Shown piece after piece: positions 8,032 to 16,068 of a DNA stretch of 35,275 nt. This DNA comes from Alphaproteobacteria bacterium (lineage in GTDB: Bacteria > Pseudomonadota > Alphaproteobacteria > Caulobacterales > Aquidulcibacteraceae). The stretch is taken from assembly GCA_016124255.1 (NCBI GenBank), contig WGOB01000042.1, positions 1 to 35,275 of the forward strand, written 5' to 3'. The translations under genes were made by a program, and so were the position numbers. The first letter of the stretch is position 1, and every line of letters begins with the position of its first letter. Below the pieces are notes generated by a model. It had not been told where the DNA came from. It searched no databases and saw only the letters and a list, made by a program, of their open reading frames with translations.

Positions 8032-9879
8032 CTAGTTGCGTGAAGACAGCCGCAGCGGCGCGCCGAGGTCGCGCAGCCGACGCAGCATCTGAGCAAAGAA
8101 TTCCTTGTCGGGCGCGTTGAACGCCGCACGCCGATAATAGGCGATGGCGCGGTCGCGATCTCGCGCCACGCCCTGACCATTTTCGTAGAGGTGCGCCAGG
8201 CGCCACAACGCCAGCGCCTCGTCGTCTTCCGCAGCCGATTCATAGAGCTCCACCGCCTTCGCAAGGTTTCGCGGAACGCCGCGGCCCTGTTCGTACAACT
8301 GGCCGAGCAGCGCCGCGGCTTCCTCAGAATCACCGTCGGCCGCGCGTTGGAGAAGTTCTGCGGCACGCGGGAGGTCGGCCACCCCGCCGCGCCCGTCGAT
8401 CAACATGCGCGCCAGCCGGAATTGCGCGTCCTTGTCGCCGAGCCGCGCGGCTTTCTCGTACCATTTGCGCGCCTCGATGGCGTCGCGCGCAACCCCGAAG
8501 CCGACCTCGTTGATCATGCCGAAATAGAAAAGGCCCCAGGAATCGCCCAGCTTGGCCGCCTGGCGAAACCAATGGGCGCCCTTGGCGGAATCGCGCGGCA
8601 CGCCGCGGCCGAATGCGTACATGACGCCCAGCCGCGCCATCGCGCCGGCGTCGCCGGCCTGCGCGGCGTTGCGCATCACCTCGTGTGCGCGCGCGCCGTT
8701 GCGCCGCACGCCGATGCCGTTGAGCAGCGACCAGCCGAAATGCATGCCCGCAAGCGTGTCGCCGGCGCCGGCGGCCTCCTCCAGCAGGCGCGCGGCGGAT
8801 TGAAACGAAATCGAGGGGATGCGCCCCGCGTGGCGCAAGAGCGCGCGCAGCGTCTTGGCGCGGGCGCAATCGGTCGCCGCCGCTTCAGCGCTCAGCCGGT
8901 CAGCCCTGGCGCGGTCGCCCTCGACTCGTTTGGTGGCGACCAGCCAGGACAGCTCCGCCTTTGCACGCGGCGATGCCGGCGCCGCTTTTTCAAGCCAGCG
9001 CCCCGCCGCAGCTTCATCATGCGAGACGTCGGCCGCGCCAATGAGGTGGGCGAACCCGATCAAGGCCTGCGCATCCGACTGGCCCGAGCGCGCCGCGCGG
9101 CGAATCTGCGCGATGGAGACCGATTGAAGGGCCTTGTCCAGCAGCGGCGCGAGGTTCAGCACGCTCCAATCGCGCGGCGCAAGCGTCAGCGCGAGCGGCG
9201 GGTCGGGCGGCGTGAGCGGCGTTTCATCCTCGGCGCTGCGAACCGTCGGCGTGGCTTTGGTCGTGACCGGCGCCGGCCCGATCGGGTTGGCGTCCTTGCT
9301 GTCGGCGTGGCTGCGGACATCGGCGCTGCTCGAAAGCTGAAAGGCCTCTTTGTCCCGCTCGGCGCGTTCCTTTACGTCTGCGGCCGACTGGGCCGCGCGC
9401 GTTGCGTCTTTGCTGGTTTCCGGCGGCGGACGGCGCCGTTCCACCTCGTCGCGGATCACGTCGACCAGATTGCGCAGCTCTTGATCATCGGGCGCGCCGT
9501 CCCAGTCCATCAGGCGCGCGAAATGGTACTTGTCGAAGATGAGATCGAGCTCGTCGCTGTCGAAAGAGTCGATTCGGGCGAAGAGGAGCTTGCCCTTCTT
9601 GTGGCCGCGGCGCCACTCGGCCTTGGTGTAGTCGCTCCGCAGCGCGTTCCGGGACTGAATCCCCAGCACCAGGCAGCACTGGCTCAATTGCAGGCGGATT
9701 TCCTCATGATAGCCCACCGTGCTCGGCCGCTGGTCCTCGGTCGAGAAATAGGTTGAGATCTTCGCCGCCTTCAGCGCCTCGACGATCCGCTTTGCGATTT
9801 CCCGGTCTTTGCTTGAGTGTGAAACAAAAACGTCGCGCGCCTCGGGCGGGCGAACCAGGGAGTCTGGCTGGTCATCCAT
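8032..9879 (-). CDS. TIR-domain protein with Sel1-like repeats
   Basis: A 615-residue protein. Residues 15-150 form a TIR domain beginning FVSHSSKDRE, with the catalytic-position Glu88 in SDYTKAEW and a following KGKLLFARID strand, as in bacterial NAD-cleaving TIR domains. A charged low-complexity linker (about 150-250) leads to at least six Sel1-like repeats (about 265-600) with the pattern A..LG.MY..GRGV..D..KA..W...AA.LGD. Sel1 repeats typically bind partner proteins. No membrane segment is present. The gene is convergent to the PP2C gene and divergent from the kinase-TIR gene with about 119 bp between starts. TIR domains with this Glu can hydrolyse or cyclise NAD; whether this one does is untested. 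Confidence 0.92.
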   Translation of the reverse strand: MDDQPDSLVRPPEARDVFVSHSSKDREIAKRIVEALKAAKISTYFSTEDQRPSTVGYHEEIRLQLSQCCLVLGIQSRNALRSDYTKAEWRRGHKKGKLLFARIDSFDSDELDLIFDKYHFARLMDWDGAPDDQELRNLVDVIRDEVERRRPPPETSKDATRAAQSAADVKERAERDKEAFQLSSSADVRSHADSKDANPIGPAPVTTKATPTVRSAEDETPLTPPDPPLALTLAPRDWSVLNLAPLLDKALQSVSIAQIRRAARSGQSDAQALIGFAHLIGAADVSHDEAAAGRWLEKAAPASPRAKAELSWLVATKRVEGDRARADRLSAEAAATDCARAKTLRALLRHAGRIPSISFQSAARLLEEAAGAGDTLAGMHFGWSLLNGIGVRRNGARAHEVMRNAAQAGDAGAMARLGVMYAFGRGVPRDSAKGAHWFRQAAKLGDSWGLFYFGMINEVGFGVARDAIEARKWYEKAARLGDKDAQFRLARMLIDGRGGVADLPRAAELLQRAADGDSEEAAALLGQLYEQGRGVPRNLAKAVELYESAAEDDEALALWRLAHLYENGQGVARDRDRAIAYYRRAAFNAPDKEFFAQMLRRLRDLGAPLRLSSRN

Positions 9880-9942
9880 GCGCGCCCCACCAAGCCTTCT
9901 AGTATCCGGACAACGCCAGACTACCCGACAATAGATTGCATG

Positions 9943-9980
9943 GAAGCCGCCTCTGGGAAAGAATGGCCTGTGGCGGCTTC
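9943..9980. promoter_or_regulatory. 9-bp inverted repeat in the divergent TIR promoter region
   Basis: GAAGCCGCC (9943-9951) and GGCGGCTTC (9972-9980) are perfect 9-bp arms with a 20-base spacer. They lie between the divergent starts of the TIR-Sel1 gene (9879) and the kinase-TIR gene (GTG 9999). The position fits an operator or leader hairpin controlling one or both. The repeat overlaps an alternative ATG at 9963, which is one reason the 9999 start is preferred. Promoter hexamers could not be assigned confidently. Confidence 0.45.
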
Positions 9981-9998
9981 GACCAGCGGAGCAATGGG

Positions 9999-11813
9999 GT
10001 GACCAAGAGCGACAGGTTTGATCCGGGCGCCCTCCTCGGCGGGCGCTATATCGTGCGACGCGTGCTGGGGCAGGGCGGTTTCGGAATCACCTACGAAGCC
10101 GAGGGTCCGAACAAAGAGCGTCTCGCGATCAAGGAATATTTTCCCTCTGCATTCGCCGAGCGCTATCAGGACGGCAGCGTCGCGCCGAAGCGTGGGTGGT
10201 CTGAGGCTTTCAAAAAGCACCTTCGCGAGTTTCGCGCCGAGTCCGAGGCGCTTTCCGCCTTCGATCATCCCAACATCGTGACCGTCCTCTCGCGATTTGA
10301 CGCCAACGGCACGTCCTACTTCGTCATGGACTACGTGGCCGGAGAAAGCCTCGCCGACACGCTGGCGCGGCTCGGCGCGTTGTCGACAGAGGCGGTGATG
10401 CTGATTGCAGAAAACCTTCTCGAGGGCGTGAAAGTCGTCCACGATCAGGGTCGCCTGCATCGCGACATAAAGCCGGGCAACATCATCCTTGCCCATGTCG
10501 ATGCGCCGCGGCCCACGCGGCTGGATGTCAGCCGCGACATCAAGATGCGGTTCGGCAGGCCCGTGCTGATCGATTTCGGCGCCGTGCGGCATGTCGGCGC
10601 CGGAGGCCGCTCAATGACAGGAATTGTCACGCCCGGCTTCGGCGCTCCCGAGCAGTCCGTCGACCGCGGGCATCAGGATGTGCGCACCGATCTCTACGGC
10701 GTCGCGGCGACGCTCTATTCTTGTCTCGACGGCCAACCGCCGCCTCCGGCGCTCGAACGGAAGGAACGCGACACGCTGACGCCCGCGTCGCGTCGCTTCG
10801 CCGGCCGCGCGCCGGCCGCATTTCTCAGCACCATTGATCTGGCGCTGAGTTTGCGGCCGGACAAGCGGCCCAAGAATGTTCGCGCCTTTCGCGCCGCCTT
10901 GTTCGCGGATGCGCACTTGTTTGGGCAGGCTGCTCCCGCGCCATCGCCGTCTCCGTCGCCAACCCTGGCGCAGCCTGCGCCCGCTCCGCCCTATGCGCCG
11001 CCGCGCGCGGCGTCGCCCCCAAAGCCCATCGAGGCCGACGCCACGGGCTTCGCGCCCAAGAAGCTTCGGCGCGGCACGACAGAGACAGTGCAAGTAATCG
11101 TGCACCACCCGGGGGACGCCGGCGCGGTGGCGAAGGGGCGGCGCGACGGCGTCCGCGCGCGCAACGTCCAGCCGGGCGCATCGGTGTGCGTGTTGCTCGA
11201 AGTGCAGGGCGCGCATTGCGATACGGTTGTGCAGCGTCGCTCGTGGCGCGGCGGCGAGCCGATCGCGTTCGACTTCGCGGTCGAACCCGACATGGCCTCC
11301 GCAAAGGCCCATCTGCGCGCGCACGTGCTGGTGAATGACGCCGCGATCGGGGTCGTTGCATTCACCCGCGCCATTACGGACTCCGGCCGGTCCGAAGAGC
11401 CCGGCCGTGAACGCATCGCCCGCCATCGTCGGGTCTTCGTGTCATCGGCGCCAACCGAGCGCGATCTTGTCGAACCGATCTCCCTCGCATACCGCGCGAT
11501 GGGCGTTGAGCCAGTATGGGACCGCGCCCGCTTTGCATTGGGCGGCGGATGGCCTGAGCAATTGCGCGCCGAACTTGAGCGCGCCGATCTCTTTCACTTG
11601 TGTTGGTCCAGCGCCAGCGCGGCGTCGCTGTGGGTCGAACGCGAGACCGAGCACGCGCTGCGCCTGAGCCAGAATGGCGCGCGACGCCCAGCCCTGCTGA
11701 TGCAGATGCTTGAAGGTCCGCCCTGGCCGCGCCAGCCGCCGGGCCTGAACGGGCCGGACTTCGATGCGCTGAGCGCGCGCGCTTTCGCCGGGCTTGTCCG
11801 TTTGGACGAGTGA
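9999..11813 (+). CDS. Ser/Thr kinase fused to a beta-rich domain and C-terminal TIR-like domain
   Basis: A 604-residue protein from the GTG at 9999 (GCGGAG upstream); the ATG at 9963 would add 12 residues. The kinase domain (about 10-300) has GQGGFG (24-29), Lys45 in LAIKEYFP, HRDIKPGN (154-161), DFG (192-194) and APEQ (216-219). It is clearly paralogous to the kinase at 1511 but has no transmembrane helix. A Pro/Ala linker (about 310-345) joins an unnamed beta-rich domain (about 360-460). Residues about 476-580 look TIR-like: RVFVSSAPTERDLV, an ERADLFHLCWSS strand and WVERETEHAL, with Glu549 in the catalytic position. Kinase control of a TIR effector in one chain is the simplest reading (inference). 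It is separated from the TIR-Sel1 gene by a shared divergent control region. Confidence 0.9.
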   Translation: MTKSDRFDPGALLGGRYIVRRVLGQGGFGITYEAEGPNKERLAIKEYFPSAFAERYQDGSVAPKRGWSEAFKKHLREFRAESEALSAFDHPNIVTVLSRFDANGTSYFVMDYVAGESLADTLARLGALSTEAVMLIAENLLEGVKVVHDQGRLHRDIKPGNIILAHVDAPRPTRLDVSRDIKMRFGRPVLIDFGAVRHVGAGGRSMTGIVTPGFGAPEQSVDRGHQDVRTDLYGVAATLYSCLDGQPPPPALERKERDTLTPASRRFAGRAPAAFLSTIDLALSLRPDKRPKNVRAFRAALFADAHLFGQAAPAPSPSPSPTLAQPAPAPPYAPPRAASPPKPIEADATGFAPKKLRRGTTETVQVIVHHPGDAGAVAKGRRDGVRARNVQPGASVCVLLEVQGAHCDTVVQRRSWRGGEPIAFDFAVEPDMASAKAHLRAHVLVNDAAIGVVAFTRAITDSGRSEEPGRERIARHRRVFVSSAPTERDLVEPISLAYRAMGVEPVWDRARFALGGGWPEQLRAELERADLFHLCWSSASAASLWVERETEHALRLSQNGARRPALLMQMLEGPPWPRQPPGLNGPDFDALSARAFAGLVRLDE

Positions 11814-11936
11814 GCGGCCAGCAGCGGATCGCGATCGGCGGAACAAGACAAAGATGCCTGGATCAGCGCTACACGGAAAGCGCGGAGAGCGCGCGCCCAA
11901 TCCGACCCGCATCGCATCCGCGCCACACTCCAGCGC

Positions 11937-12572
11937 ATGAACGTCACACCGCCGCCCTTCGATCTCCGCGCCGCCTGGGACTGGGCGTGCGCGGCGGTGG
12001 AGCGCGTCGCGGCGCTGTTTGGCGATCCCGTGGCGCTGCGCGATGGGCGCGTCATCCGCAACGCCGATGCACGCCTGATGGTCGGATGGCTGCGCCCGCT
12101 TGAAGCGCTGCTGCGCCGGCTGCTGCTCCTGGAGGCTGCGCGCCGTCCCCCGCCGAAACCGCGCAAGCCTCTGGCCCCGCGCGAAACCGCCCGCCGAAGA
12201 GCGCCGATCGCTGCGCCGCCGCGGCGCGCATTTCGTGTTCTTCCGTGTACGAATCATCCGTCAGGAGGCGCCCGCAGGCCGCCGCGCAAGTGCGACCCCG
12301 AGGCGTTCATCGCGTCGCATCCGTTGGCGCATCGCTTCAACGCACTCGTTTGCGCCATTGCAAACCCCGACCCGCTGGTCGCGCGGCTTGCGCGCCGGCT
12401 CTACGCCGGCGATCCGCGCGCGCTCGCCCTGGCGCGGCTCAACCGCCGCGACATGCGCAGCGACGATCGCTGCGCCTTCGCCGCCGCCAGCGCCGCGGAA
12501 TACGCCGTGGCGGACTTCCGCGACGCCCTCGACCGCGTCGCGTGCGCGTTCGCCGCGATCAATTCGAGCTGA
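11937..12572 (+). CDS. Uncharacterised protein with basic Pro/Arg-rich linker
   Basis: A 211-residue protein that I do not recognise. The N-terminal part (about 1-65) is helical with many Trp, Ala and Leu (FDLRAAWDWACAAVERV). A Pro/Arg-rich basic linker follows (about 66-120), then a helical C-terminal part (about 122-210) with HPLAHRFNALVCAIANPDP and NRRDMRSDDRCAF. There is no signal peptide or transmembrane helix. Its codon pattern matches its neighbours, and it sits alone on the plus strand, 123 bp after the kinase-TIR gene and convergent with rfbA. Membership in the signalling module is possible but unsupported beyond position. Confidence 0.65.
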   Translation: MNVTPPPFDLRAAWDWACAAVERVAALFGDPVALRDGRVIRNADARLMVGWLRPLEALLRRLLLLEAARRPPPKPRKPLAPRETARRRAPIAAPPRRAFRVLPCTNHPSGGARRPPRKCDPEAFIASHPLAHRFNALVCAIANPDPLVARLARRLYAGDPRALALARLNRRDMRSDDRCAFAAASAAEYAVADFRDALDRVACAFAAINSS

Positions 12573-12590
12573 CCGAGAAAAAGAGCGTTC

Positions 12591-12616
12591 GAAAAAGCAA
12601 GGCCGACGCCGTCGGC
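12591..12616 (-). terminator. Probable rho-independent terminator after rfbA
   Basis: Read on the minus strand, a GCCGAC-GGC-GTCGGC hairpin (6-bp perfect stem, bases 12603-12616) is followed by CTTGCTTTTTC (12591-12601). It lies 16 bp after the rfbA stop, in the 59-bp gap between rfbA and the convergent uncharacterised gene. The T tract begins a few bases from the stem, so termination may be incomplete. Confidence 0.5.
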
Positions 12617-12631
12617 GGCGTCGTCCTCGTG

Positions 12632-13522
12632 TCAGGCGATGTCGCGCTGGCGCGCGTGCGTGCGCGCGATGTCGATCAGATAGCGCCCGTACGCAGTGTC
12701 GCGATGTTCGAACGCCTGCCGCTCCACCTGCATCGCGTCGATATAGCCGCGATTAAGCGCGATCTCCTCCAGGCAAGCGACCTTCAGCCCCTGCCGGTGT
12801 TCGATCGTCCTGATGAACGCCGACGCCTCGTGCAGCGAATCATGCGTGCCGGTGTCGAGCCAGGCGAACCCGCGCCCGAACACCTGCACATTGAGCGCGC
12901 CGCGATCGAGATACATGCGGTTGATGTCGGTGATCTCCAGTTCCCCCCGCGACGAAGGTTTCACCGCGCGCGCGAACTCCACCACCTCTTCGTCGTAGAA
13001 ATAGAGCCCCGTCACGGCGAAGTCCGACCGCGGCGCCGCCGGCTTTTCTTCCAGCGAAAGCGCCCGCCCGTCCGCGTCGATCTCGACCACCCCATACCGT
13101 TCAGGATCGACGACGCGATAGGCGAACACCGTTGCGCCCGATGTGCGCGCCGTCGCCGTCTGCAGCTGATCGGAGAGGTGCTGCCCGAAGAAGATGTTGT
13201 CGCCCAGCACCAGCGCCGAGCGCTGACCGCGCACGAAATCCGCGCCGATAAGAAACGCGTCCGCCAGCCCCCGCGGCCGCTCCTGCACCGCGTACTGGAT
13301 CTCCAGCCCCCATTGCGAGCCGTCGCCAAGCGTCTCACGCAGAAGCGGCGTGTCGCGCGGGGTGGAGATCACCAGGAACTCGCGCACCCCCGCCAGCATC
13401 AGCGTCGACAGCGGATAATACACCATCGGCTTGTCGTAGACCGGCAGCAGCTGCTTGGAGACGGCGCGCGTCACTGGATAGAGCCGCGTGCCCGCGCCGC
13501 CTGCGAGGATGATCCCTTTCAT
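12632..13522 (-). CDS. rfbA: Glucose-1-phosphate thymidylyltransferase
   Basis: A 296-residue enzyme (RmlA) joining dTTP and glucose-1-phosphate to give dTDP-glucose, the first step of dTDP-L-rhamnose synthesis in the cytoplasm. The N-terminal nucleotide-binding signature [11 protein letters not shown] and [16 protein letters not shown] are near textbook. [11 protein letters not shown] carries the metal-binding Asp, and [14 protein letters not shown] and [11 protein letters not shown] are all present. The length is typical. It is the last gene of the minus-strand operon manC-rfbC-SDR-rfbD-rfbA, 58 bp after rfbD, and is followed by a terminator-like hairpin. Confidence 0.97.
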   Translation of the reverse strand: MKGIILAGGAGTRLYPVTRAVSKQLLPVYDKPMVYYPLSTLMLAGVREFLVISTPRDTPLLRETLGDGSQWGLEIQYAVQERPRGLADAFLIGADFVRGQRSALVLGDNIFFGQHLSDQLQTATARTSGATVFAYRVVDPERYGVVEIDADGRALSLEEKPAAPRSDFAVTGLYFYDEEVVEFARAVKPSSRGELEITDINRMYLDRGALNVQVFGRGFAWLDTGTHDSLHEASAFIRTIEHRQGLKVACLEEIALNRGYIDAMQVERQAFEHRDTAYGRYLIDIARTHARQRDIA

Positions 13523-13580
13523 ACTGCCGCTCTAGCATGCGCGCGCCGGCCGCGAAACATGGCAGGCTGCGCGCACACGC

Positions 13581-14459
13581 CTAGGACGCGATATGCCCCT
13601 TTGCGACCAGATAGGCATGGAGCGCGTCCCGCCAGGGTCGCATCGCCACGCCGGCATTTGCCAGCTTGGCGTTGTCCAGCGCGCTGTAGGCCGGGCGCCG
13701 GGCCGCGGACGCGCGCGTCGCGCTCGATGCGGCCGCCACCGAAACGTCGAGCCCCGCCTGCGCCACGATCTCTTGTGCGAACGCGCGCCAGCTCACCCCG
13801 CCGCAATCGTTGACGACATGATAGACGCCCGCCGCAGCCCGCGTTCGCAGGAGCGCCAGGATGGCGCCCGCCGCGTCGGCCGCGGCCGTGGGCGACATGA
13901 TCTGATCGTCCACCACCTCCAGCGCGCCCCGTTCGCGCGCGAGGCGCAGCATCGTCTCCACGAAATTGCCGCCCTTGCCGCTTGCGCCCGCAACGCCGAA
14001 CAGCGACGCGACCCGCACGATCAGAACATCCTCGTGCGCCGCGCGCGCCAGCGCTTCGCCCTCCGCCTTGGAGGCGCCGTAGACATTGAGCGGCGCAGGC
14101 GTCAACTCTTCGGTGTAGGGCGTGCGCCGCGCATCCCCGCCGAATACGTAATCGGTCGAGACGTGCACGAATCGCGCGCGCTTGACCGCGCAGATTTCGG
14201 CGAGCGCGCGCACGGCCTGGGCGTTGATCGCATAAGCATAGTCGCGATTGCTTTCCGCCTCGTCGGTGCGGTGATAGCCGGTGCAATTGATAAGGGCGTC
14301 GAAATCCAGCGTCTGGATCGCGCGCGCGACGCCGTCGATGTCTCCAAGATCGGCCTGGTCGCGTCCGAAGGGGAGGAGGCTCAACGCAGCTTCGCCCGCT
14401 GCAAAGCGCTGGATATCGCTGCCGAGTTGTCCGTTGGGGCCGAGCAGCAGCGCCTTCAT
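13581..14459 (-). CDS. rfbD: dTDP-4-dehydrorhamnose reductase
   Basis: A 292-residue SDR enzyme (RmlD) performing the last step of dTDP-L-rhamnose synthesis, NAD(P)H reduction of dTDP-4-keto-rhamnose. The start is the ATG at 14459, giving KALLLGPNGQLGSD with the Gly-rich cofactor loop; the longer open frame upstream is chance. Other signatures are NCTGYHRTDEAE, VSTDYVFGG, the YGASK catalytic Tyr/Lys pair, and a C-terminal RPAYSALDNAKL. Its start overlaps the stop of the upstream SDR gene by four bases (ATGA), indicating translational coupling. Confidence 0.95.
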   Translation of the reverse strand: MKALLLGPNGQLGSDIQRFAAGEAALSLLPFGRDQADLGDIDGVARAIQTLDFDALINCTGYHRTDEAESNRDYAYAINAQAVRALAEICAVKRARFVHVSTDYVFGGDARRTPYTEELTPAPLNVYGASKAEGEALARAAHEDVLIVRVASLFGVAGASGKGGNFVETMLRLARERGALEVVDDQIMSPTAAADAAGAILALLRTRAAAGVYHVVNDCGGVSWRAFAQEIVAQAGLDVSVAAASSATRASAARRPAYSALDNAKLANAGVAMRPWRDALHAYLVAKGHIAS

Positions 14460-15478
14460 ATGCGCAGAATTCCCCCATAGAGCTCGACCTGCTTGATCCG
14501 CTCGTGCCAGCGCATCAGCTCGCGATACCAGTCGAGCGTTAGCGTTTGCGTGGTCTTGTCGATCCGCCCGTCCTCGAGCGCCGCGCAGAGTTCGCGCACG
14601 CCGTCCTCGGCGCCGAGCTTTGCCGTCCAACCGAGCCGCTCGATCTTGTCGAAGTTCACACGGTACGAACGATGATCGGGATCGCCGTACCACTCGATGC
14701 GCACATCGCGCGGCGTCGCCGCCGCAACGATGTCGGCGAGCGGCCCGAGTTGATAATTGTTGGCGTCCGACCCGACATTGAAGATTTCGCCGTTCACGCG
14801 GTCCTGCGGCGCCGTGAGCATGTAGAGCTGCGCCGAGGCGAGATCGCGAACATGCGCCATCGGCCGCCACTGAGTACCGTCCCGCATCAGCGGCAAAACG
14901 CCCGTCTTCCACGCTCCAAACGTCATCCCGTTGATGGCGAGGTCGAACCGCACCCGCGGCGAGAGCCCATACGCCGTCGCCTGCCGGAGAACCACGACGG
15001 TGAAATCCTTGTCCGCCAGCGGCAGCACGTCCTGCTCGGCGCGTTCATTGGCGCGGGCGTACGTGGTCAGCGGATTGGTGGGCGCTGCTTCGTCCACGCG
15101 AACGTCCGGGTCCTGAAAGCCATAGATCGAGCAGCTGGACGGAAGAATGTAGCGCTGCACGCCGGCCGCTTTGGCGAGTCGCGCAGTCGCGGCCCGGCTC
15201 TGATGATTGATCGCGTAGGTTTCCGCGCGAAATTCCTCGCCCGCGGGATCGTTGGAGAGCGCGACCAGATCGATCACCGCGTCGCAGCCTTCAAGATGGG
15301 CCGGGGCGATGCGGCGGGCGTCCTCGCGCACGCGCTGAAGTTGGGGATGGTCCGCCAGCATCTCGGCGCCGAAGAAGAATCGATCAAGCGCACGCACCGT
15401 ATGGCCTTCACTCAGCAGCAGCGGCGTAAGCACCGAGCCGATATAGCCGCCTGCGCCGGTCACAAGGATATTCGCCAC
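14456..15478 (-). CDS. NAD-dependent epimerase/dehydratase (extended SDR)
   Basis: A 340-residue extended SDR with a GTG start. The N-terminal Rossmann motif GAGGYIGS (8-15), the active-site Ser region PSSCSIYG and a substrate-domain stretch WRPMAHVRDLASAQ place it in the nucleotide-sugar epimerase/dehydratase group. The catalytic Tyr is in TTYARANERAE, so the usual YxxxK reads YxxxN. This is either a family variant or a changed active site. It lies in the rfb operon where rfbB (dTDP-glucose 4,6-dehydratase) might be expected, but it lacks the RmlB-type YSASKA motif. It may act on another keto-sugar. It overlaps rfbD by four bases and follows rfbC by 15 bp. Confidence 0.85.
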   Translation of the reverse strand: MANILVTGAGGYIGSVLTPLLLSEGHTVRALDRFFFGAEMLADHPQLQRVREDARRIAPAHLEGCDAVIDLVALSNDPAGEEFRAETYAINHQSRAATARLAKAAGVQRYILPSSCSIYGFQDPDVRVDEAAPTNPLTTYARANERAEQDVLPLADKDFTVVVLRQATAYGLSPRVRFDLAINGMTFGAWKTGVLPLMRDGTQWRPMAHVRDLASAQLYMLTAPQDRVNGEIFNVGSDANNYQLGPLADIVAAATPRDVRIEWYGDPDHRSYRVNFDKIERLGWTAKLGAEDGVRELCAALEDGRIDKTTQTLTLDWYRELMRWHERIKQVELYGGILRI

Positions 15479-15493
15479 GTCGCCTCCAACGGA

Positions 15494-16063
15494 TCAGAAC
15501 AGGTCGCCCGCGGCGATGAGTACTTGCAGAGCCGGCAGCGCCCGATCCTTGTCCGAAAGGATCGCCGACGCCTGCGCCACCGGCCATTTGATCGCCAGAT
15601 CGCGATCATTCCAGATGATCCCGCGCTCGCTCGTGGGCGCGTAGGGCGCATTGACCTTGTAGACAACCTCGGTGTCCGGCTCCAGCGTCACGTAACCGTG
15701 CGCAAACCCTTCGGGAATGAAGATCAACGTTCCGGATTCCGCCGAAAGCTGCGCCGCCTCATGGCGCAGAAACGTCGCCGAGTCGCGGCGCAGATCGACG
15801 GCGACGTCCAGGATCGCGCCGCGGATCACGCTGACCAGCTTGGCCTGTGCGAATGGCGGCGCTTGAAAGTGCAGGCCGCGCACGGTCCCTGCGGCGGCGG
15901 AATAGGCGTGATTGTCCTGCATGAAGTCACGATCGACGCCGGCCTCCTGAAAGACCGCGCGATTGTACGTCTCGCGGAAATAGCCGCGCGCGTCGGCGAA
16001 GCGCCGCGGCTTCGCGATCACGACGCCGTTGAGCGCGGTCCGGATGATCTCGAGCGCCGCCAT
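15494..16063 (-). CDS. rfbC: dTDP-4-dehydrorhamnose 3,5-epimerase
   Basis: A 189-residue cupin-fold epimerase (RmlC) that inverts C3 and C5 of dTDP-4-keto-6-deoxyglucose. Family signatures are DARGYFRETYN (substrate contact), FMQDNHAYS, the active-site VRGLHFQAPP with its His, and FIPEGFAHGYVTL. The length is normal. The ATG at 16063 is chosen because it follows manC by 5 bp and the resulting N-terminus matches the family; the longer frame upstream runs back into manC. It is the second gene of the operon. Confidence 0.95.
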   Translation of the reverse strand: MAALEIIRTALNGVVIAKPRRFADARGYFRETYNRAVFQEAGVDRDFMQDNHAYSAAAGTVRGLHFQAPPFAQAKLVSVIRGAILDVAVDLRRDSATFLRHEAAQLSAESGTLIFIPEGFAHGYVTLEPDTEVVYKVNAPYAPTSERGIIWNDRDLAIKWPVAQASAILSDKDRALPALQVLIAAGDLF

Positions 16064-16068
16064 CTTTG

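Noticed and set aside
8191-9756. 521-codon plus-strand open frame
   Set aside because: Antisense to the TIR-Sel1 gene, whose TIR and Sel1 motifs are unmistakable; the product is Arg-rich without recognisable features.
1511-9879. Type VI secretion regulatory cluster
   Set aside because: Kinase, FHA and PP2C genes resemble the PpkA/Fha/PppA trio, but no sheath, baseplate, ClpV or membrane-complex gene is present in the window.
9936-9998. TTG start at 9936 for the kinase-TIR gene
   Set aside because: No Shine-Dalgarno precedes it and it falls upstream of the 9-bp inverted repeat; the GTG at 9999 has GGAG upstream and aligns with the first kinase's N-terminus.
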